DNA of 64,000 bases from Anadara kagoshimensis (GCA_021292105.1 CM037865.1:66600630-66664629); one strand, 5' to 3'. Shown: positions 37,023-49,874, counted from the stretch's first letter. The notes: generated by a model from the letters alone, not told the origin. Translations and numbers: made by a program.

Positions 37023-37463
37023 CTTCAAATAAATACAAGTTTATTTTTCTCAATATTTTCTCAATATTAGTTCAATCTTGATTGAAATTATTTAAAGATG
37101 GAATCGTTACTAGCTATACATTATGATAAACGTTTAGATTAAGACATGGATAAGTATGTATGATTTTGATTTAATGATGTATAATTTTGTTCAGTAATGT
37201 GCTGCTTCATTCATAAAAACGAATAGCAAACATTTAACAGTATTTAAAACAATTTTATCATTATAATTATTATTATTACTTTTTATTATGATGTTCGTCA
37301 CGTTACTGCTTACATGCTTGCAGTTGTATTGTCGTGTGTGGATGTTAATAAATTTTTACATTATGTTTTCCATTTAAAAGTATACCGTAAGCAGTTAAAA
37401 TAAAAACAACATTTTACATTACGGTTACCTGTGTGACAGGTCGTGTATTTGAAACAAACATAC

Positions 37464-37521
37464 CTTCATCTTTTATTTTGATAATGGCAGTGGCTAACAG
37501 TTGTGGCGGTTCTGGATCAGG
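37464..37521 (-). pseudogene. Piece 4: short linker exon
   Basis: 58 nt, acceptor CATTTTTAG, donor G|GTATG. Encodes PDPEPPQLLATAIIKIKDE. Ends in phase 1, which does not match piece 5 but would match a lost death-domain exon. Confidence 0.45.
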
Positions 37522-37730
37522 CTAAAAATGAAAAGATTATTTTATGTTACTTCATGTGCATCTACAGTTGTAGAAAAATCTTGATCAGGCGGTTAAGGGT
37601 AACCCAATATCATACAAAAAATGGGAAAAAATACTGAACCTTAATTGACCCTTGTCATAATTACAATGAACTGAACCGATATAAAAAGCGAGAACTTTGC
37701 CTACTTTCAGTTATTATGTTGATAACGATG

Positions 37731-37751
37731 AATGTAATTATTATATATATC
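37731..37751 (+). repeat. Target-site duplication, LINE 3' side
   Basis: AATGTAATTATTATATATAT then C; pairs with 41064-41084 with one mismatch. Confidence 0.75.
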
Positions 37752-37859
37752 TTTTTTTATATTTAATTTCTTTATTTCATATTCAATATATACATAACAC
37801 AAAAAGACGATAATACAACATTACAAATATTTTGATTAACATATATATTGAATAGTTTT

Positions 37860-37935
<76 letters not shown>

Positions 37936-40900
37936 GATTTTCACATTATGATACAAGATTGTTCTTTTTGTTCTATATAACAATACGGTGAATGTGTTGC
38001 AATTTTCTTTGAAAATTTTCTAACTTATTTTTGCCTATTGCTATTTCTTTTTCGATGTAATATACATCTTTTAAAATATATTTAAACTTTTCAAGAGACA
38101 GTTTTTTACCAGTACAACGGGTTTTATAAATGTAATATTTTACATGCATAAGGATAAAATTTTTAACTCTATTAAACGATCTGAAATATCCAAAAATTAA
38201 ACTCATTTTTGTTAGATCTAACAAAATACCATTCGATAAAAAATAGTTTTCTAAGTCTTCTATAAATTGTTGTACTATGTCGCATTCCCAAAAGAGATGA
38301 ATAACTGTTTCACTTTCCTGTTTACAAAAACTACACAGAGCCTCTGTTTTAATAACTATTTTAAACAAAAAAGAGTTTGTAGCAATTATATTATGGATTA
38401 TTCTGTATTGGAACCATTGTATTTTAGAATTTATAGTAGTCAGGTGAATTATTTTATATATTTGTTTCCAATCATTTTCAGTTAAATTATCAAAAATGCT
38501 TTGCCATTTTTGCCGTGAAGTAGGTAAGATATTATTTTGCTTGAAGATTTTATACATGTCCCTCGAGCCTTTTTCATTTTAAATAGTATCTTAAGAATGT
38601 TAGGAATGAAAGGAGTTTCAGATTTAGACAGACAATACTCATTGTTTTTTCTCAGCATATGTTTTACCGATTCAATTATTCCAGTATAGTGAAGATAATG
38701 TATGTTGTAGTTATATTTCCGAATAAAATCTTGCAGGCTTAAAAATTGCCCATCAGTATCAAGTAGATCATTGATAAATATGACCCCTTTTTCGTATAAT
38801 TTCTTAATGTAAATACAACTATTTCCAATAATAATATCACTATTATACCAAAGATAACTTTCAGCTGCGTTTTTGAATATTCTTAGTTTTTTAATATTGT
38901 TTGTCAATAGTATCCAAGCCTTAAACACATCTGTCCAGAAGTAATTTTTAAAGTATTTCATGTTCTTTACGATAAATTCATTTCCTACGCTAAAAAATCT
39001 CCCTGTATCTATGTAACATTCTAAGATATTACACCAAGAACCCTTTGTATGCAATATTTTTTTAATCCAAGTTGTTTTAAAGCATTTATATATGGGATCA
39101 AATCGATCATTTTTAAACCACCTTCTTCATATTCTTTTACAATAACATCTTTTTTTATTCTATGAGTAACCCCATTCCAAATAAAGTTATAAAAAATTGT
39201 ATTTAGTTCATTAATAAAGTTTTGGCTTGGATTTGGCAATGAAATAAATAGGTGATTTAACTGAGCAATGAGCAGAGTTTTAATAATTGTGATTTTCCCA
39301 ATAGGTGTAAGTTTTTGTTTTTTCCAAAAATTTATCTGTGATTTGATATTATTCACTTTTTAACAAAGTTTATATGAGGCATTTTTTGCAAGTCAACATC
39401 AAATATCATCCCAAGTAACGTGAACCTAGTATCCCCCCAATGCAGATTAAATTCTCTACATAATTTAACATCACTATATATCTTACTACCTATCCAAATT
39501 ATCTGTGTTTTTTCTAAATTAATTTTAAGACCCGAAATTTTCGCAAAAAGATTTAATTCGTTAAGCGCTTGTCTTAGAGATTGTTCTGAGCCATCAAGAA
39601 TAAGACTTGTGTCATCAGCAAATAACGATATTTTAACTTCTTTATTATTAGTTTTAATTCCCTTTATATCTTTGTTGTTTCGAATTTTTATAGCTAGAAT
39701 TTCAACGCATAATAGAAAAAGATAAGGTGATAATGGGTCCCCTTGCCTACAACTTCTTTTTATGTCAAAAAAGGAAGTTAAATGTCCACCCTGCGTTACT
39801 GCAGACTTTATGTCTTTATAAAATGTGTTAATCCATTTATGTATAGACGATTCAAAATTAAATAGGTTTAAGACTTTATGTAAAAATGACTAACTTATTG
39901 AATCAAAAGCTTTTTCGAAATCTACTAATAGGAGTTGACCGGGAATATTTTTATCTTCCGTATATTGCATTATATCATATATAAGCCTTGTGTTTTCCCC
40001 AATATACCTCCCAGAAATGAAACAAGTTTGTTCTATGCCAATAATGTTTTCCAATAACGGTTTTATTCTATTTGCTATTACTCCAGACCCTATTTTATAA
40101 ACTGTATTTAAGAGTGTAATTGGCCTCCAGTTTTTTAAAAGATGTTTTGGTTTTCCCTCTTTTGGTATACAAGTTATTATCCCTTCCCGCTGAGTTGCTG
40201 AGAGTTTCCCATTTTCATAACCATAATTTAGAGACCTTACTACATAATCCCCAATATCTTTCCAAAACATTTTAAAGAATTCTACAGTAAACCCATCTGA
40301 CCCAGGACTTTTGTCATTTTTCATTTTTTTCAACGTTTCAAAAGCTTCCCTATTACTTATAACCCCTTCCAAACGATCAGATTCAACTTTATTCAATTTT
40401 TTAAAATTACACGATCCAATATAATTATTTAAATCTACGTCTATTATGTTTGAGTTTTCCGTATAAAGGTTTTTATAAAAATATTCTATTTCCTGTAAGA
40501 TGTCTTTTTGATCTGTTATAATGTTTCCATTTTTTTCTCTATTCTAGGTATTATTTTATTTTGAAAATTTTTAGTTTCTAGACTGCAAAAATACTTTGTT
40601 GGTTTTTCCCCCTCCATTATCCATTTAACCCTCGATCTAACCAAAGAACTTTTAATTTTGTCTTTTTTAAGATTTTGTAACACTTCCTTTTTTTCCTCTA
40701 ACTTGTTGAAATTATTATCATTTAATTGATCTTCGAGTTGTTTTATTTCACTTATCAAAATTGTTTCAATTTTTTTCATTTTGCTTCTTTTTAAAACTAG
40801 CATATGAGATGGTTTTGCCCCTTATTTCCATTAATAAAGTTTCTAAGAATAATTGATCATTAATCGAAAAGGCTATAGATTCGTTTGAAATATTTAGAAT

Positions 40901-41063
40901 ATTGTCTATATTATAAACTGGAAGTGCATATCGTCTTTTTATTTCTGAGATAAGAATTTGAATTGTTTCTATATATTGTTTATCATGTAACAGGGAGTTA
41001 TTAAATTTCCACAGCCCCCCTTCCCTTTTTGTAGTCATTAAATGTTATTTATATATATCTTTA
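37752..41063 (-). mobile_element. 5'-truncated L1-type LINE (reverse transcriptase ORF2, no endonuclease)
   Basis: Minus-strand ORF2 pieces lie at 41038-40766, 40803-40516, 40396-39890, 39889-39363, 39356-39021, 39054-38482 and 38557-37973. Reverse transcriptase blocks are in order: KSPGSDGFTVEFFKMFW, LLLVDFEKAFDS (catalytic Asp), SCRQGDPLSPYLF and SLFADDTSL (catalytic DD). A C-terminal knuckle CSFCKQ...HLFWEC follows. The endonuclease and ORF1 are missing. Several frame breaks make it inactive. A short A-tail (T-run 37752-37758 on the plus strand) ends the element. Flanking 21-bp sites at 37731-37751 and 41064-41084 match at 20 positions and are a target-site duplication. Confidence 0.85.
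37860..37931. repeat. (GA)n microsatellite in the LINE 3' UTR
   Basis: Dinucleotide run with one GGG interruption; yields artefact serine/leucine open frames. Confidence 0.95.
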
Positions 41064-41084
41064 AATGTTATTATTATATATATC
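41064..41084 (+). repeat. Target-site duplication, LINE 5' side
   Basis: Pairs with 37731-37751. A related shorter copy at 41041-41059 lies just inside, so the exact 5' edge of the LINE could be up to 24 bp lower. Confidence 0.7.
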
Positions 41085-41622
41085 AATCAGTCTGTAACTA
41101 AGGTATCTGGTCATTCACATCCAATTACAAAAATATGTTTTAGGGAAATTTAACAAAATGTTACTCATTTTAAAAACGAATACCAGCGACTGATCAAGGT
41201 TTCAGCAATAAAGAAGAATCACGGTTCTAAATCAACCATCTAACCACATGACCACTCCAAATTGAGACCCATACATTTTTCTTCTACTCATATACTCGTA
41301 ATTGATGCAGGATATTTAAACTTTAACTACTTAGTTAACAACACCCTTATAATTCCGTAGGTCTATATAGAGTTAAACCTATCTAAAAAGGTCACCTCTA
41401 TATAGGGTCACTTGCTTTTAAAGTCCAGTAAAATTTCATCTTAACTATCCTATATTCAGGTAATTTAAACCTTATATAAGGGCCACTTTTACAGGTTCCC
41501 TTGATGGATTTGACTGTATGTATTTTGTTAAAACAATAAAATCTAAAACATGCTATATCGACCAAACCTCTGATATAACTACCTTCACATATCATACATA
41601 TACAGTTTTTATTATAACTTAC

Positions 41623-42169
41623 TTTCGGAAGATTATTTATAAGTTCTGCTAATAAGACTTCTTCATCCACGACCTCAGAGACGGGTTTCTGTTAACTGGA
41701 AGAACTTGTATCCTGAGGGGGCACTTGTCTATGTACTTTAACCATTGTAAATATTTTAGCAAATCCTTGATAACAGTGGAAGCTTTTTTGAACAAATTTG
41801 TCCGTTTCAATAACATTGAATTTTTAATCACTATTTATATATGTATTAAATACAAATTTTAAGTCTTTGATATCTGTTAAACATCTCAGATTTCCTCTGA
41901 ACCGCACGTGCATAACTTGTCCTTCTTTTACAATGATATCCTTTGTTGCTTTGGGACCTTCTACATATCCCTCTTCAGCAAGGTTTCTCAGGGATTTTTT
42001 AGTTCTCCCTGAATTAGAACAAGAAAGGCTGATGTTGTTTAGAGAAGTGTTTTTCTGTCTCAAAAAGAATTGTATTGTTCTATGATTGAGAGACATTTCT
42101 AATAATGATGGTATTTTCTCTATGATTGGAACGGCAGTCATATCTTTCTTCATCCGAAGTAACAAAAAC
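41623..42169 (-). pseudogene. Piece 3: main UPA domain exon
   Basis: 547 nt, acceptor AAATTTTAG, donor AAA|GTAAGT. Encodes RMKKDMTAVPIIEKI through KVHRQV and an acidic tail. Two in-frame TAA codons (41826-41824, 41694-41692); similarity continues past both. Confidence 0.65.
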
Positions 42170-42607
42170 CTAAAATTTAAAAAGGAATGAATAAAATTAT
42201 GCATCATGACAAATGGAATTACTGAAATTGTATTGATAAAACGCTTATTTGGAAACAAATATAAGTATTGTGTATTGATTACTATTTGTTCTTACGCTGC
42301 AGTTAAACTTTGATCGCTCGTACGTCGATATCTCGAATACCCTGGATTACTCAAAGTCATTTGCCGGTCCCAACTAAATTCCTATAATACTCAATGTAAA
42401 TAACTCTTAGGTGACTCGAATTTCGACAGCTCGAATACCCCCCACTCGCTCGAACAATACAATTTATTTTAAAACTTCAAATTAAATATTATATTAGCTT
42501 TTAATACATGAGTCAACTTAAAGAAAAATCCTCACATAAAGCAGATAAAAGCATCTGCTTTTATGTGCAAGACTTAAAAAGGGGGTGTAATAACTAATGC
42601 GGCTTAC

Positions 42608-42740
42608 TTTTCATATGGATCAGGTATATCAAATGTAACAATATCTTTGTTTTTGGACTGGATCAGAGCAATGTTCTGTACCCTCGTCCATCCTCCAACA
42701 TGTCCTTTTATCAATAAATGTATCTCTTAATTAGCATCAT
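42608..42740 (-). pseudogene. Piece 2: start of UPA domain
   Basis: 133 nt, acceptor CTATTTTAG, donor AA|GTAAGC. Encodes HLLIKGHVGGWTRVQNIALI and FDIPDPYEK. TAA at 42729-42727 breaks the frame. Confidence 0.6.
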
Positions 42741-43040
42741 CTAAAATAGAAATAATATAAAACTTTATATGTGTTCCACGCGTGGTGAACTTGACAGGTG
42801 TTGCTTGTCCATGATTCGACGTATTTCTTGAAAAATTACCGATATTATTTAATGTAATGCAATACGGTATCATACGGTACTCTGACAAACTACAATTTGT
42901 AATATCTCAATTTGAGTTTTGTCCTTTTACATATGAATATATATTATATTGGGATTGCATATTGTATTTATCAACTCAAAATCTCTTTGTGTTTCTTATC
43001 ATTCTTCAGAAGCCAAAACCTTATATATATATATATATAC

Positions 43041-43318
43041 CCTCTTTTGTTGACGACACGATTGTCGGTTGTTGGCCTAGCTGTCTGTGATCTGGTTTCT
43101 GGCATCTGGTCGTCCTTCTCCCTGTTTATTCCAGCTGCAGTAGGGTGTTTAGGGTTCGGGCTACTAGCAGGTAATGGCATTGTTATCATAATGGGTTTGT
43201 TGAATTTTTTGTTGGCTATGAGGAACCGCAGAATAGGACTTGTTGTAATTACATTTGCAAATTCCTCTGGTTTTCTGATTTTCACGTCGGACAATGTTGT
43301 AGAATCAACTGTTTGTAC
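43041..43318 (-). pseudogene. Piece 1: end of ZU5 domain plus linker
   Basis: Open across its length. NKKFNKPIMITMPLP matches the end of ZU5 domains, where a hydrophobic strand runs into PLP. Acceptor TATACGTTAG; donor GG|GTATAT inside an (AT)n run. The phase does not match piece 2, so either a frameshift or a lost exon lies between. Confidence 0.55.
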
Positions 43319-43780
43319 CTAACGTATATCAAAATAAAAAACAAGAGAAAAACTATAGTCATACTCCACGAAAACATACCCGAGTACACATGTGTTTGTA
43401 CATCGCAGTACTTACCTCAGAGTAAGTACTTTTTGCTAATACGCATTTGTATTTCACTAATAAAGCGAAAATAACCCGGTTTACACATCTACGCACTAAA
43501 ATCACTTCGATTATACATTGATATATCAGCGACAATAATAAAATAGTTTAAAATAAATAAAACTTGTGCAACCCGTAAGGTGACATATGTAAAAAAGCCA
43601 TTTCGCTATGCCAAGTTAATTCGCAATAGTTTCGTATTTTCGAAATAATATTTCATATTTTTGAATTTGCGAAACATACAGTGTGCACAATGTCTAATTA
43701 TTTCATTTTTCAATAACAAAAGGGAAAAACTATTCCACTTCTATAATATATCGTTTAACGCACTACCATTCTAGTATATA

Positions 43781-43940
43781 AATATATAGAGGATCTAAGA
43801 CGAGTGAGGGTTTAATATGAAATTTATTAAACTAGTTTAATAATTAAATATGCCACGAGCCTGGTGAGTGGCATATTTAATTATTGAACGAGTTTAATAA
43901 ATTTCATATTAAAGACTCACGAGTCTAAGATTCTATATAT
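43781..43940. repeat. Fold-back (MITE-like) element
   Basis: Arms 43781-43855 and 43868-43940 are near-complementary around an 11-12 base loop GAGCCTGGTGA. The arms contain TTTAATATGAAATTTATTAA and AATTAAATATGCCAC. The outer ATATATCACATAACTC is met again inverted at 44366-44390. Confidence 0.8.
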
Positions 43941-45204
43941 CACATAACTCAAAATACCGAGTCATAATGACATGTACATATTATTTAATGCCATATAGAA
44001 ACAGCTGATTTCTATCTAGGTCAGACAAATCACCCCCAAATTAACTGCGCAATTAAGAATATAGTTCTATTTAAGCTATAGTAAAAGTAAACTAATCACC
44101 TAGAAAAAAAACATAGGTAATAAGTATGTAAGTTTAAATTATAATATTTTTCTGAAAGCATCAAAAAAAATTTTCAAACAATCGAAAAGTCTTCAAAAGT
44201 CTAAAAATAAGCAATAGACTGACACAGTTTTCATATGACGTCATTAGGCACTACAACTACGTAAATCAGAAGCGTGATAACTGATTACGTCACAATCAAG
44301 TGATATTACATGGGCACCTGTGTAATATGAAAAATATTACAATTACACCGTTTTATTCCATCAATAAATAGGAGGGTTATGTGATATAAATATATATCTG
44401 CAACAAATAGCACAATGTCATTTAGTGGACCCATATCAGATAGGATGGTGCGTAATGTACATTTTGTAGAAGTATATGAATTACCTCAATATGGAAATTA
44501 ATGTTAATTTTAAACATCCCTGGTCCACACGTTAACGCTATTCATGGGTCAGCCGATGATGCAACTTTATTTCCTTTTCGAGAAAATGACAAATTTTCAC
44601 GTTTGAGGCGAGAATGACTGCAAAGATTCCGAACTTACGGATTCGCATCTCTACAAACTTCAGCTTCTGTGAAGAACAAAATTAAATGTTACTGATGAAG
44701 TCACAAGACCAAAAAAAAGCATATATCGGATATAGTCAAATAATCAAAATAAATATTGCCGCAACTGTAAAAAAAATGAGTATCATCACTCTGTGCATGA
44801 AATCCTATAACATGCAATTTGCAAAGAATATATGAGAACATTTTAACTTGCTTCAGATATGGCCTACTAGCAAAAAGGAGATACAAAGCGTTATTGTAAC
44901 GTTATAAATGTGATCTAGCAAAAATTTTTGAATTATTTCAGTATTAGTATTACCATCAGTGACATCAGGCATGTTTATCAAGCTGTGGCATTTTTAACAT
45001 ACAATTAAATTAATGTGCATGTTTCTAATATAGTAAGTTCAAATTCGTAATGTCAGTTCCCATTATTACTTTTTGGTGTAAAGTCATAAAGCCATGTTTT
45101 GTGTTCACTATAACTGAATTGTCTCATTTTATCTTGACCTATTCTTAAAAAAATCTCAAAAATGTCAAAGTTATAGTAAAGGTGTCCAAAGCATTGCATT
45201 TTAT
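43941..45204. other. No gene seen
   Basis: AT-rich intergenic sequence. The inverted GTTATGTGATATAAATATAT at 44368-44390 may be the distal end of the fold-back family. Confidence 0.4.
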
Positions 45205-46245
45205 GACTGCCAAATTAAGTTAAACTCGTGAACTCCCACTAGTAAAGTTAGACCACTTGCTCCGTAAATGCGGAAATCAATTACAAAACCTGTTCAAACA
45301 TTTGATTACCAAAACGAGTGTTCGCTAGCGAACGGTAATATATGGCCATTATGTAAATCGTTAAATAAACACTTTTTGATTATACATATCAAAAACAACT
45401 ATACAAATCCATGTCCGAACAACAATCCAGAATCAAAGTAAAAACTTTAAATCGGGTTAAAGGTACATGGAATTATGAGACGGGGGGGGGGGAAATATAT
45501 TCAGGGCAATCTTGGACACAGAGAAATCAAATTTATAACAAATACCCATTATTTGTGAATATGACAACATACATCATTCAAAGAAAGAACGACAAAATTG
45601 GGTAAAATATACATGATACTTTCAGGTATTTGAACAATGATTATTAAGATATTGGAAACACTTATAGAACAAAATAACATCTGTTATATGTTATTAAGCA
45701 TCAATAATACACTTTTCGGAGATTGTCTGTTCAATAATTGAACACTTTGTTATAATGTGAGAATAAGCCATGTATGCCATGCAGATTTGAAAATTTTTAC
45801 AAGATGGGAGTTCTGTGAAATTGTCTAAATATTATTACGACTTAATAAATGTCAAAATGTACATACTGGTTGAATATACTCATTAATTGTGTAGTTTTAC
45901 TTGTTTTGGGATTGTGGTTTGAACATGGATTTGCATGTTTGTTTTTTATTGGTACTCCGGGCAAGAATTTCAGTTTCCTAACTCAAATGCTATTGTAATT
46001 TTATACCAATTGTAGCTTGGCTTTATTTTACCTTAGCATCGGACAAAGAAATCTCACTGAGTTCAAATGTTCAGAGTGACGTTAACGCTACTTCATATCA
46101 GTAATGGAAAATGGAAGATTGATGTTTCTGTATTCATATTTTTCCTGAATATACTAGACGTTCTCTGTCTTCATGTTCCTTTTATTATCAATTAAATTGA
46201 TTTCACACTTTGAAACTATATTTTGCTAGGCAGAAGACGCTTATT
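45205..46245 (-). repeat. Large repeat R2, inverted copy
   Basis: Inverted relative to 62405-63450 and, in part, 33060-33750. It contains an R1 fragment with a G10-11 run at 45482-45492 and abuts the promoter side of gene B. Confidence 0.8.
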
Positions 46246-46352
46246 CTTCCGGAACACCCGGCTTCACTCTCCGATGACAGTGCACATGTTTTACATAATT
46301 TGCAAGTTTTTAATGTTTTACTTTAAATTGTGATTTGAAAATGGATCGGTAT
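46246..46352 (-). repeat. R1 fragment at the palindrome edge
   Basis: CTTCCGGAACACCCGGCTTC to GAAAATGGATCGGTATGTTT. The gene A/gene B arm similarity ends inside it. Confidence 0.7.
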
Positions 46353-46704
46353 GTTTGTGTTTTATTGATTTATCACTGTTTTAATTATGCTGTAAATGCA
46401 ATTGTGTCTTTAAAAAATTTAAATATTTAAAGTTTCTAAGGAAAGCACTCACATATACAAACATTGTGGACAAAGGCTGTTGCAGTTTAATGGATTACTA
46501 TGGTGCAAACAGCAAACAGCAAACACAACCAAGAGAACGGCACAGTAGTGTAAAGTAAAGGACACTCGAATAATGAAAGTCCCGTAATAGGAAGATCGAT
46601 TAAAATCTATACAACTGTCATTGGGGGATACATTAACAATTAAACATTTCAAAAGGTTTCCAGCAAAATAGGAAAACAAACTATAGGATGATACAATTGA
46701 TGCA

Positions 46705-46712
46705 TATATTAA
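46705..46712 (+). promoter_or_regulatory. TATA-like box upstream of gene B
   Basis: TATATTAA 56 bases before the gene B ATG, matching the gene A site. Confidence 0.3.
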
Positions 46713-46767
46713 TTGTGTATAACATTTTGTTGCTCTTGCTATATATCTCTATTATTATAACACTACA

Positions 46768-47101
46768 TTGAACAGTGTGATGTGTCATGTCACAAATATT
46801 ACAATGTATATATATCTTGTTAATATCTTACTGATAGTTCCTAGTTTTGGGAGTTCAGAAGAACTCTGCAACAAAGAACAAACGACATCGAGAGCAAAAG
46901 TAAATGGAAGTCAAATTGGAATAATATCACCTTCTGGGCCAATATTATGTTCCAAGCTGTGTTCTAGTAAACCTGAGTGTACATCGTTCAATTTTCAGCA
47001 ATCTTCACTAACATGCATGTGAACTAAATGTTGCTAATCAGATTACGGATACGTTGGTTAATGATGATTCTTATGATTATTATGACAATAAGCAAATTAT
47101 G
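46768..47101 (+). pseudogene. Gene B exon 1 with 4-bp insertion
   Basis: 334 nt against 330 in gene A; donor ATG|GTAAGTAC. The insertion turns ACATGTGAAC into ACATGCATGTGAAC and makes ATG TGA. Confidence 0.8.
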
Positions 47102-47201
47102 GTAAGTACAGCATTAAGCATGTATCTATAATTTTGTACAGTTTTCCGTCACACAAATCTAAAACAAACGCAGTAGGCCAGGGGCAACAAAACATTAAAT
47201 A

Positions 47202-47203
<2 letters not shown>

Positions 47204-47234
<31 letters not shown>

Positions 47235-47243
47235 GTGTGTGTG
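47204..47243. repeat. (GT)n microsatellite, gene B intron 1
   Basis: Palindrome partner of 26922-26972. Confidence 0.95.
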
Positions 47244-47479
47244 GATAGAAGAACGTAAAAAAATAACAAAACATTCCACTTCTTTTGATTGGAAAAAAGA
47301 AATTTTTAAATAAAACTGCAGCATATATTAGGCATGTTATTATGGTGGTATTATAAATAACCAAGAACAGATTTTATTAGAAATGGAAACTTTCTATAAA
47401 ACTTTATATTCAAAAGGAGATGAAGATATTGACCTGGGCAATGTACTCGATTTTAAAGATGTCAAAAACAATTAATGAA

Positions 47480-49130
47480 CTAAAAGTTATCAAAATAATT
47501 CGAGGAACCCATTGCATATAAAGAAGCCTTAAATTCTATAAAAATTATGAAACATAATAAGTAACCCAGATCTAAAGGTTTTACTGTACTAATTTATATT
47601 TTTTGTGGAATCTAGAACCGTTTTGTTTGACTCTTTTAATTTTATTCTCGCGCAAATATTGATGCTTTTTATAAAACCGGATACAAATTTCATTGCTTAA
47701 TGTCTTTTATAATATACTTTCTAGTTGTATCGCAAAAAAAAACTAAATATGTGTCGTTTTATCGATAAAAATAAAAAAGCCTTGTTTTCGAAAGATTTGA
47801 AGGAACCATGTTCGAATTATATACGATGTACTTCAACTTTCAAAAGAAAATAAAATATCTATAGAAAACATATTCTTCTCTTCGTCAATTAGGAAAAAAA
47901 AGCGTTTGATTCAGTTTTATGGAAATTTATAATAATACTTCTACATGTAATCATAATAGGCTGCTATACGTTAACTTTGTCCTGAATTTAATACAGTGAG
48001 TAGAATTTTTTATTGAAATGCACAACGTTGGTGAATATTAATAGTGAATAGTTAGATTAAATCACTTACTTACCGAGAACCTAAAATAAAGTAAAGTTTC
48101 GAAGACTTAAAAAAAGACATATGAAATCAACAATCCATTTACATACTTTGAGGGTAATAAAAGATACATTTTAAAATTATGGAATCAATTAAATCAGTCC
48201 CAGCAGGAAAATAATTGGTTTACAGAAATAAAAGTTTTATTTATATAATATCAAAATGGATCAAGGCATATATACGACATTATCTCTAAAACATCTCATA
48301 AGAAATCACAATACGACTTAAAGTGGCAATAAGAACTAAATATGTCTGAAAGATTTGATGACCTTGGCCTAAATAAACCTTGTGCATCAATTTATGGTCA
48401 TGCTTGTTTAGTTGTATAAAATATTCAGAGTAATAAGGTTACATAAAAAGTAACTAAACATAATTGTTCTTAAATGCAATAAATTGTCAAATATTCGCTA
48501 TACGCTTTATATCATGGACAAAAACAGCGAAAGCATTTCAATGCAATGGTTAAAAGTACAGGAAATATGCATATGTGTTTGATGTATGTAATCAAACATA
48601 AACAACATACCAATTCATGTCAAGATCACAATATCAAAACCAAGTAAAAACTTTGCAATTCACTATATAGGTTAAACACGTAGTCTTCAATCGGGAAAGG
48701 TACCCTAGAAAAGTAAAGCACCTCCTGTTTAGTAAAGGAATAGGAATATTATTGGATTTAAGCTGGTTACTCTAAGAATTGGAATAATAAGCAAATATGT
48801 TCTATTGTGTACTTCCTTATTAAATGAGATTCTGGAGCGCCCGGCCTCACTTCTGTGATGGAAGTTCATGTATTGAACTTAATATTCAAATAGTCAAAAT
48901 ATTTGCTTTATGTGTTGTGGTTTTTATATAAACTATTTTAGTTGTGTTTGACTTTATACTAAGGTCAATTTTCTTACGATATACAATGTATAACATCATT
49001 TGTTAGAAAGTAAAAATAACATTACAGCGGAGAATGCGCTTAACATAATGTGAAAATGGTAATGAAAATGTCATAATGTATACTATAATGAAAAATGAAT
49101 GCAAAATGTAAGAATGTTAAAATGTAATAC
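47480..49130. other. Gene B intron 1 sequence without clear gene A counterpart
   Basis: AT-rich sequence. It holds a diverged R1 copy in two parts (48595-48740 and 48835-48880) and nothing else recognised. Confidence 0.45.
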
Positions 49131-49874
49131 TACAATGACAAAGGAATTCAAAATGTAAAAGTGCATGTAACCACATCTAGCTTTCTTTAGATTAAAGCAT
49201 TGCTAAATTATGTAACTAGAACAAAGACAAATTGGGAAAATAACTAGTAAAATGTTTTAATATTCTGAACATACAACAATGCAAACAGATAGAGGGAACA
49301 AACACAAATTATTAACAAAGTTATAGATTTAAAGCTATTAACAGCTTTCAGATAAATGCACTTTTAGTAAAACTGAAATAGAATCACTATTTTGTTTATT
49401 TTCAGCTTCCCTTATAGTAATATATTTTAAACAGAAATGGAAGAAAGATTTATTTATGTAAATTTAAAAGAAATTTTAGGGATTGGTGATATGAATAGAT
49501 TGTATTTATTCTTTAATCAAACACAGACAAACTGATTCGTGTTCAAATCACAATACAATCACTTTGAGCACTGGCAAATTAAACATTATGCGTGGTATTA
49601 CCACTTATTTTACCTTCAATCTCTTTCATTCTAATATTTCAAGTTTTTTTTTTTTTTTTTAAAAAAAGACTGTACTTGAAAATCATATCCATAATCCCCC
49701 ATTCATAATAAATTGTTAAATTTATATGTTTGGTCTTTTGGCCCCAATAATGTAGTTTTAATTTGGACGAGAGTTTATTATTTTTTACCACTAGCAATTC
49801 ACTTGTTTTATATTCAACCTTCTATCAGTTTCAATTGGTAAACGATAGAAATAGTCATTCGACAAATATAAGTT

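Larger units (their letters stand above)
35398..43318 (-). pseudogene. Decayed ZU5-UPA-tandem death domain gene
   Basis: Seven exon-like pieces in transcription order: 43318-43041 (end of ZU5 and linker), 42740-42608 and 42169-41623 (UPA), 37521-37464 (linker), 37022-36914 (tail of death domain 1), 36282-36074 and 35493-35398 (death domain 2). Splice sites are GT/AG and phases agree across pieces 2-3, 3-4, 5-6 and 6-7. In-frame stops occur at 42727-42729, 41824-41826, 41692-41694 and 36179-36181. The first half of death domain 1 is missing. UPA hallmarks include KEGQVMHVRFRGNLRCLTDI and FVFNTYINS; death-domain hallmarks include WKAIAKKLGVSEGD and ALESIGRADISEVL. This family (UNC5, PIDD, ankyrin) works in intracellular signalling and apoptosis. 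A LINE sits in the intron after the UPA exon. The 5' part is not in view. Confidence 0.65.

Noticed and set aside
37783..37983. Ser-Leu repeat open frame
   Set aside because: It is the (GA)n microsatellite in the LINE 3' UTR.
41215..41290. Possible tRNA-like minus-strand sequence
   Set aside because: GTGGTCATGTGGTTAGATGG resembles an A-box but no B-box or stems follow.
46768..47022. A short functional 84-residue secreted PAN-like protein from gene B exon 1
   Set aside because: It ends abruptly at a TGA created by a 4-bp insertion relative to gene A and loses the last PAN cysteine context, so truncation is more likely than a new product.
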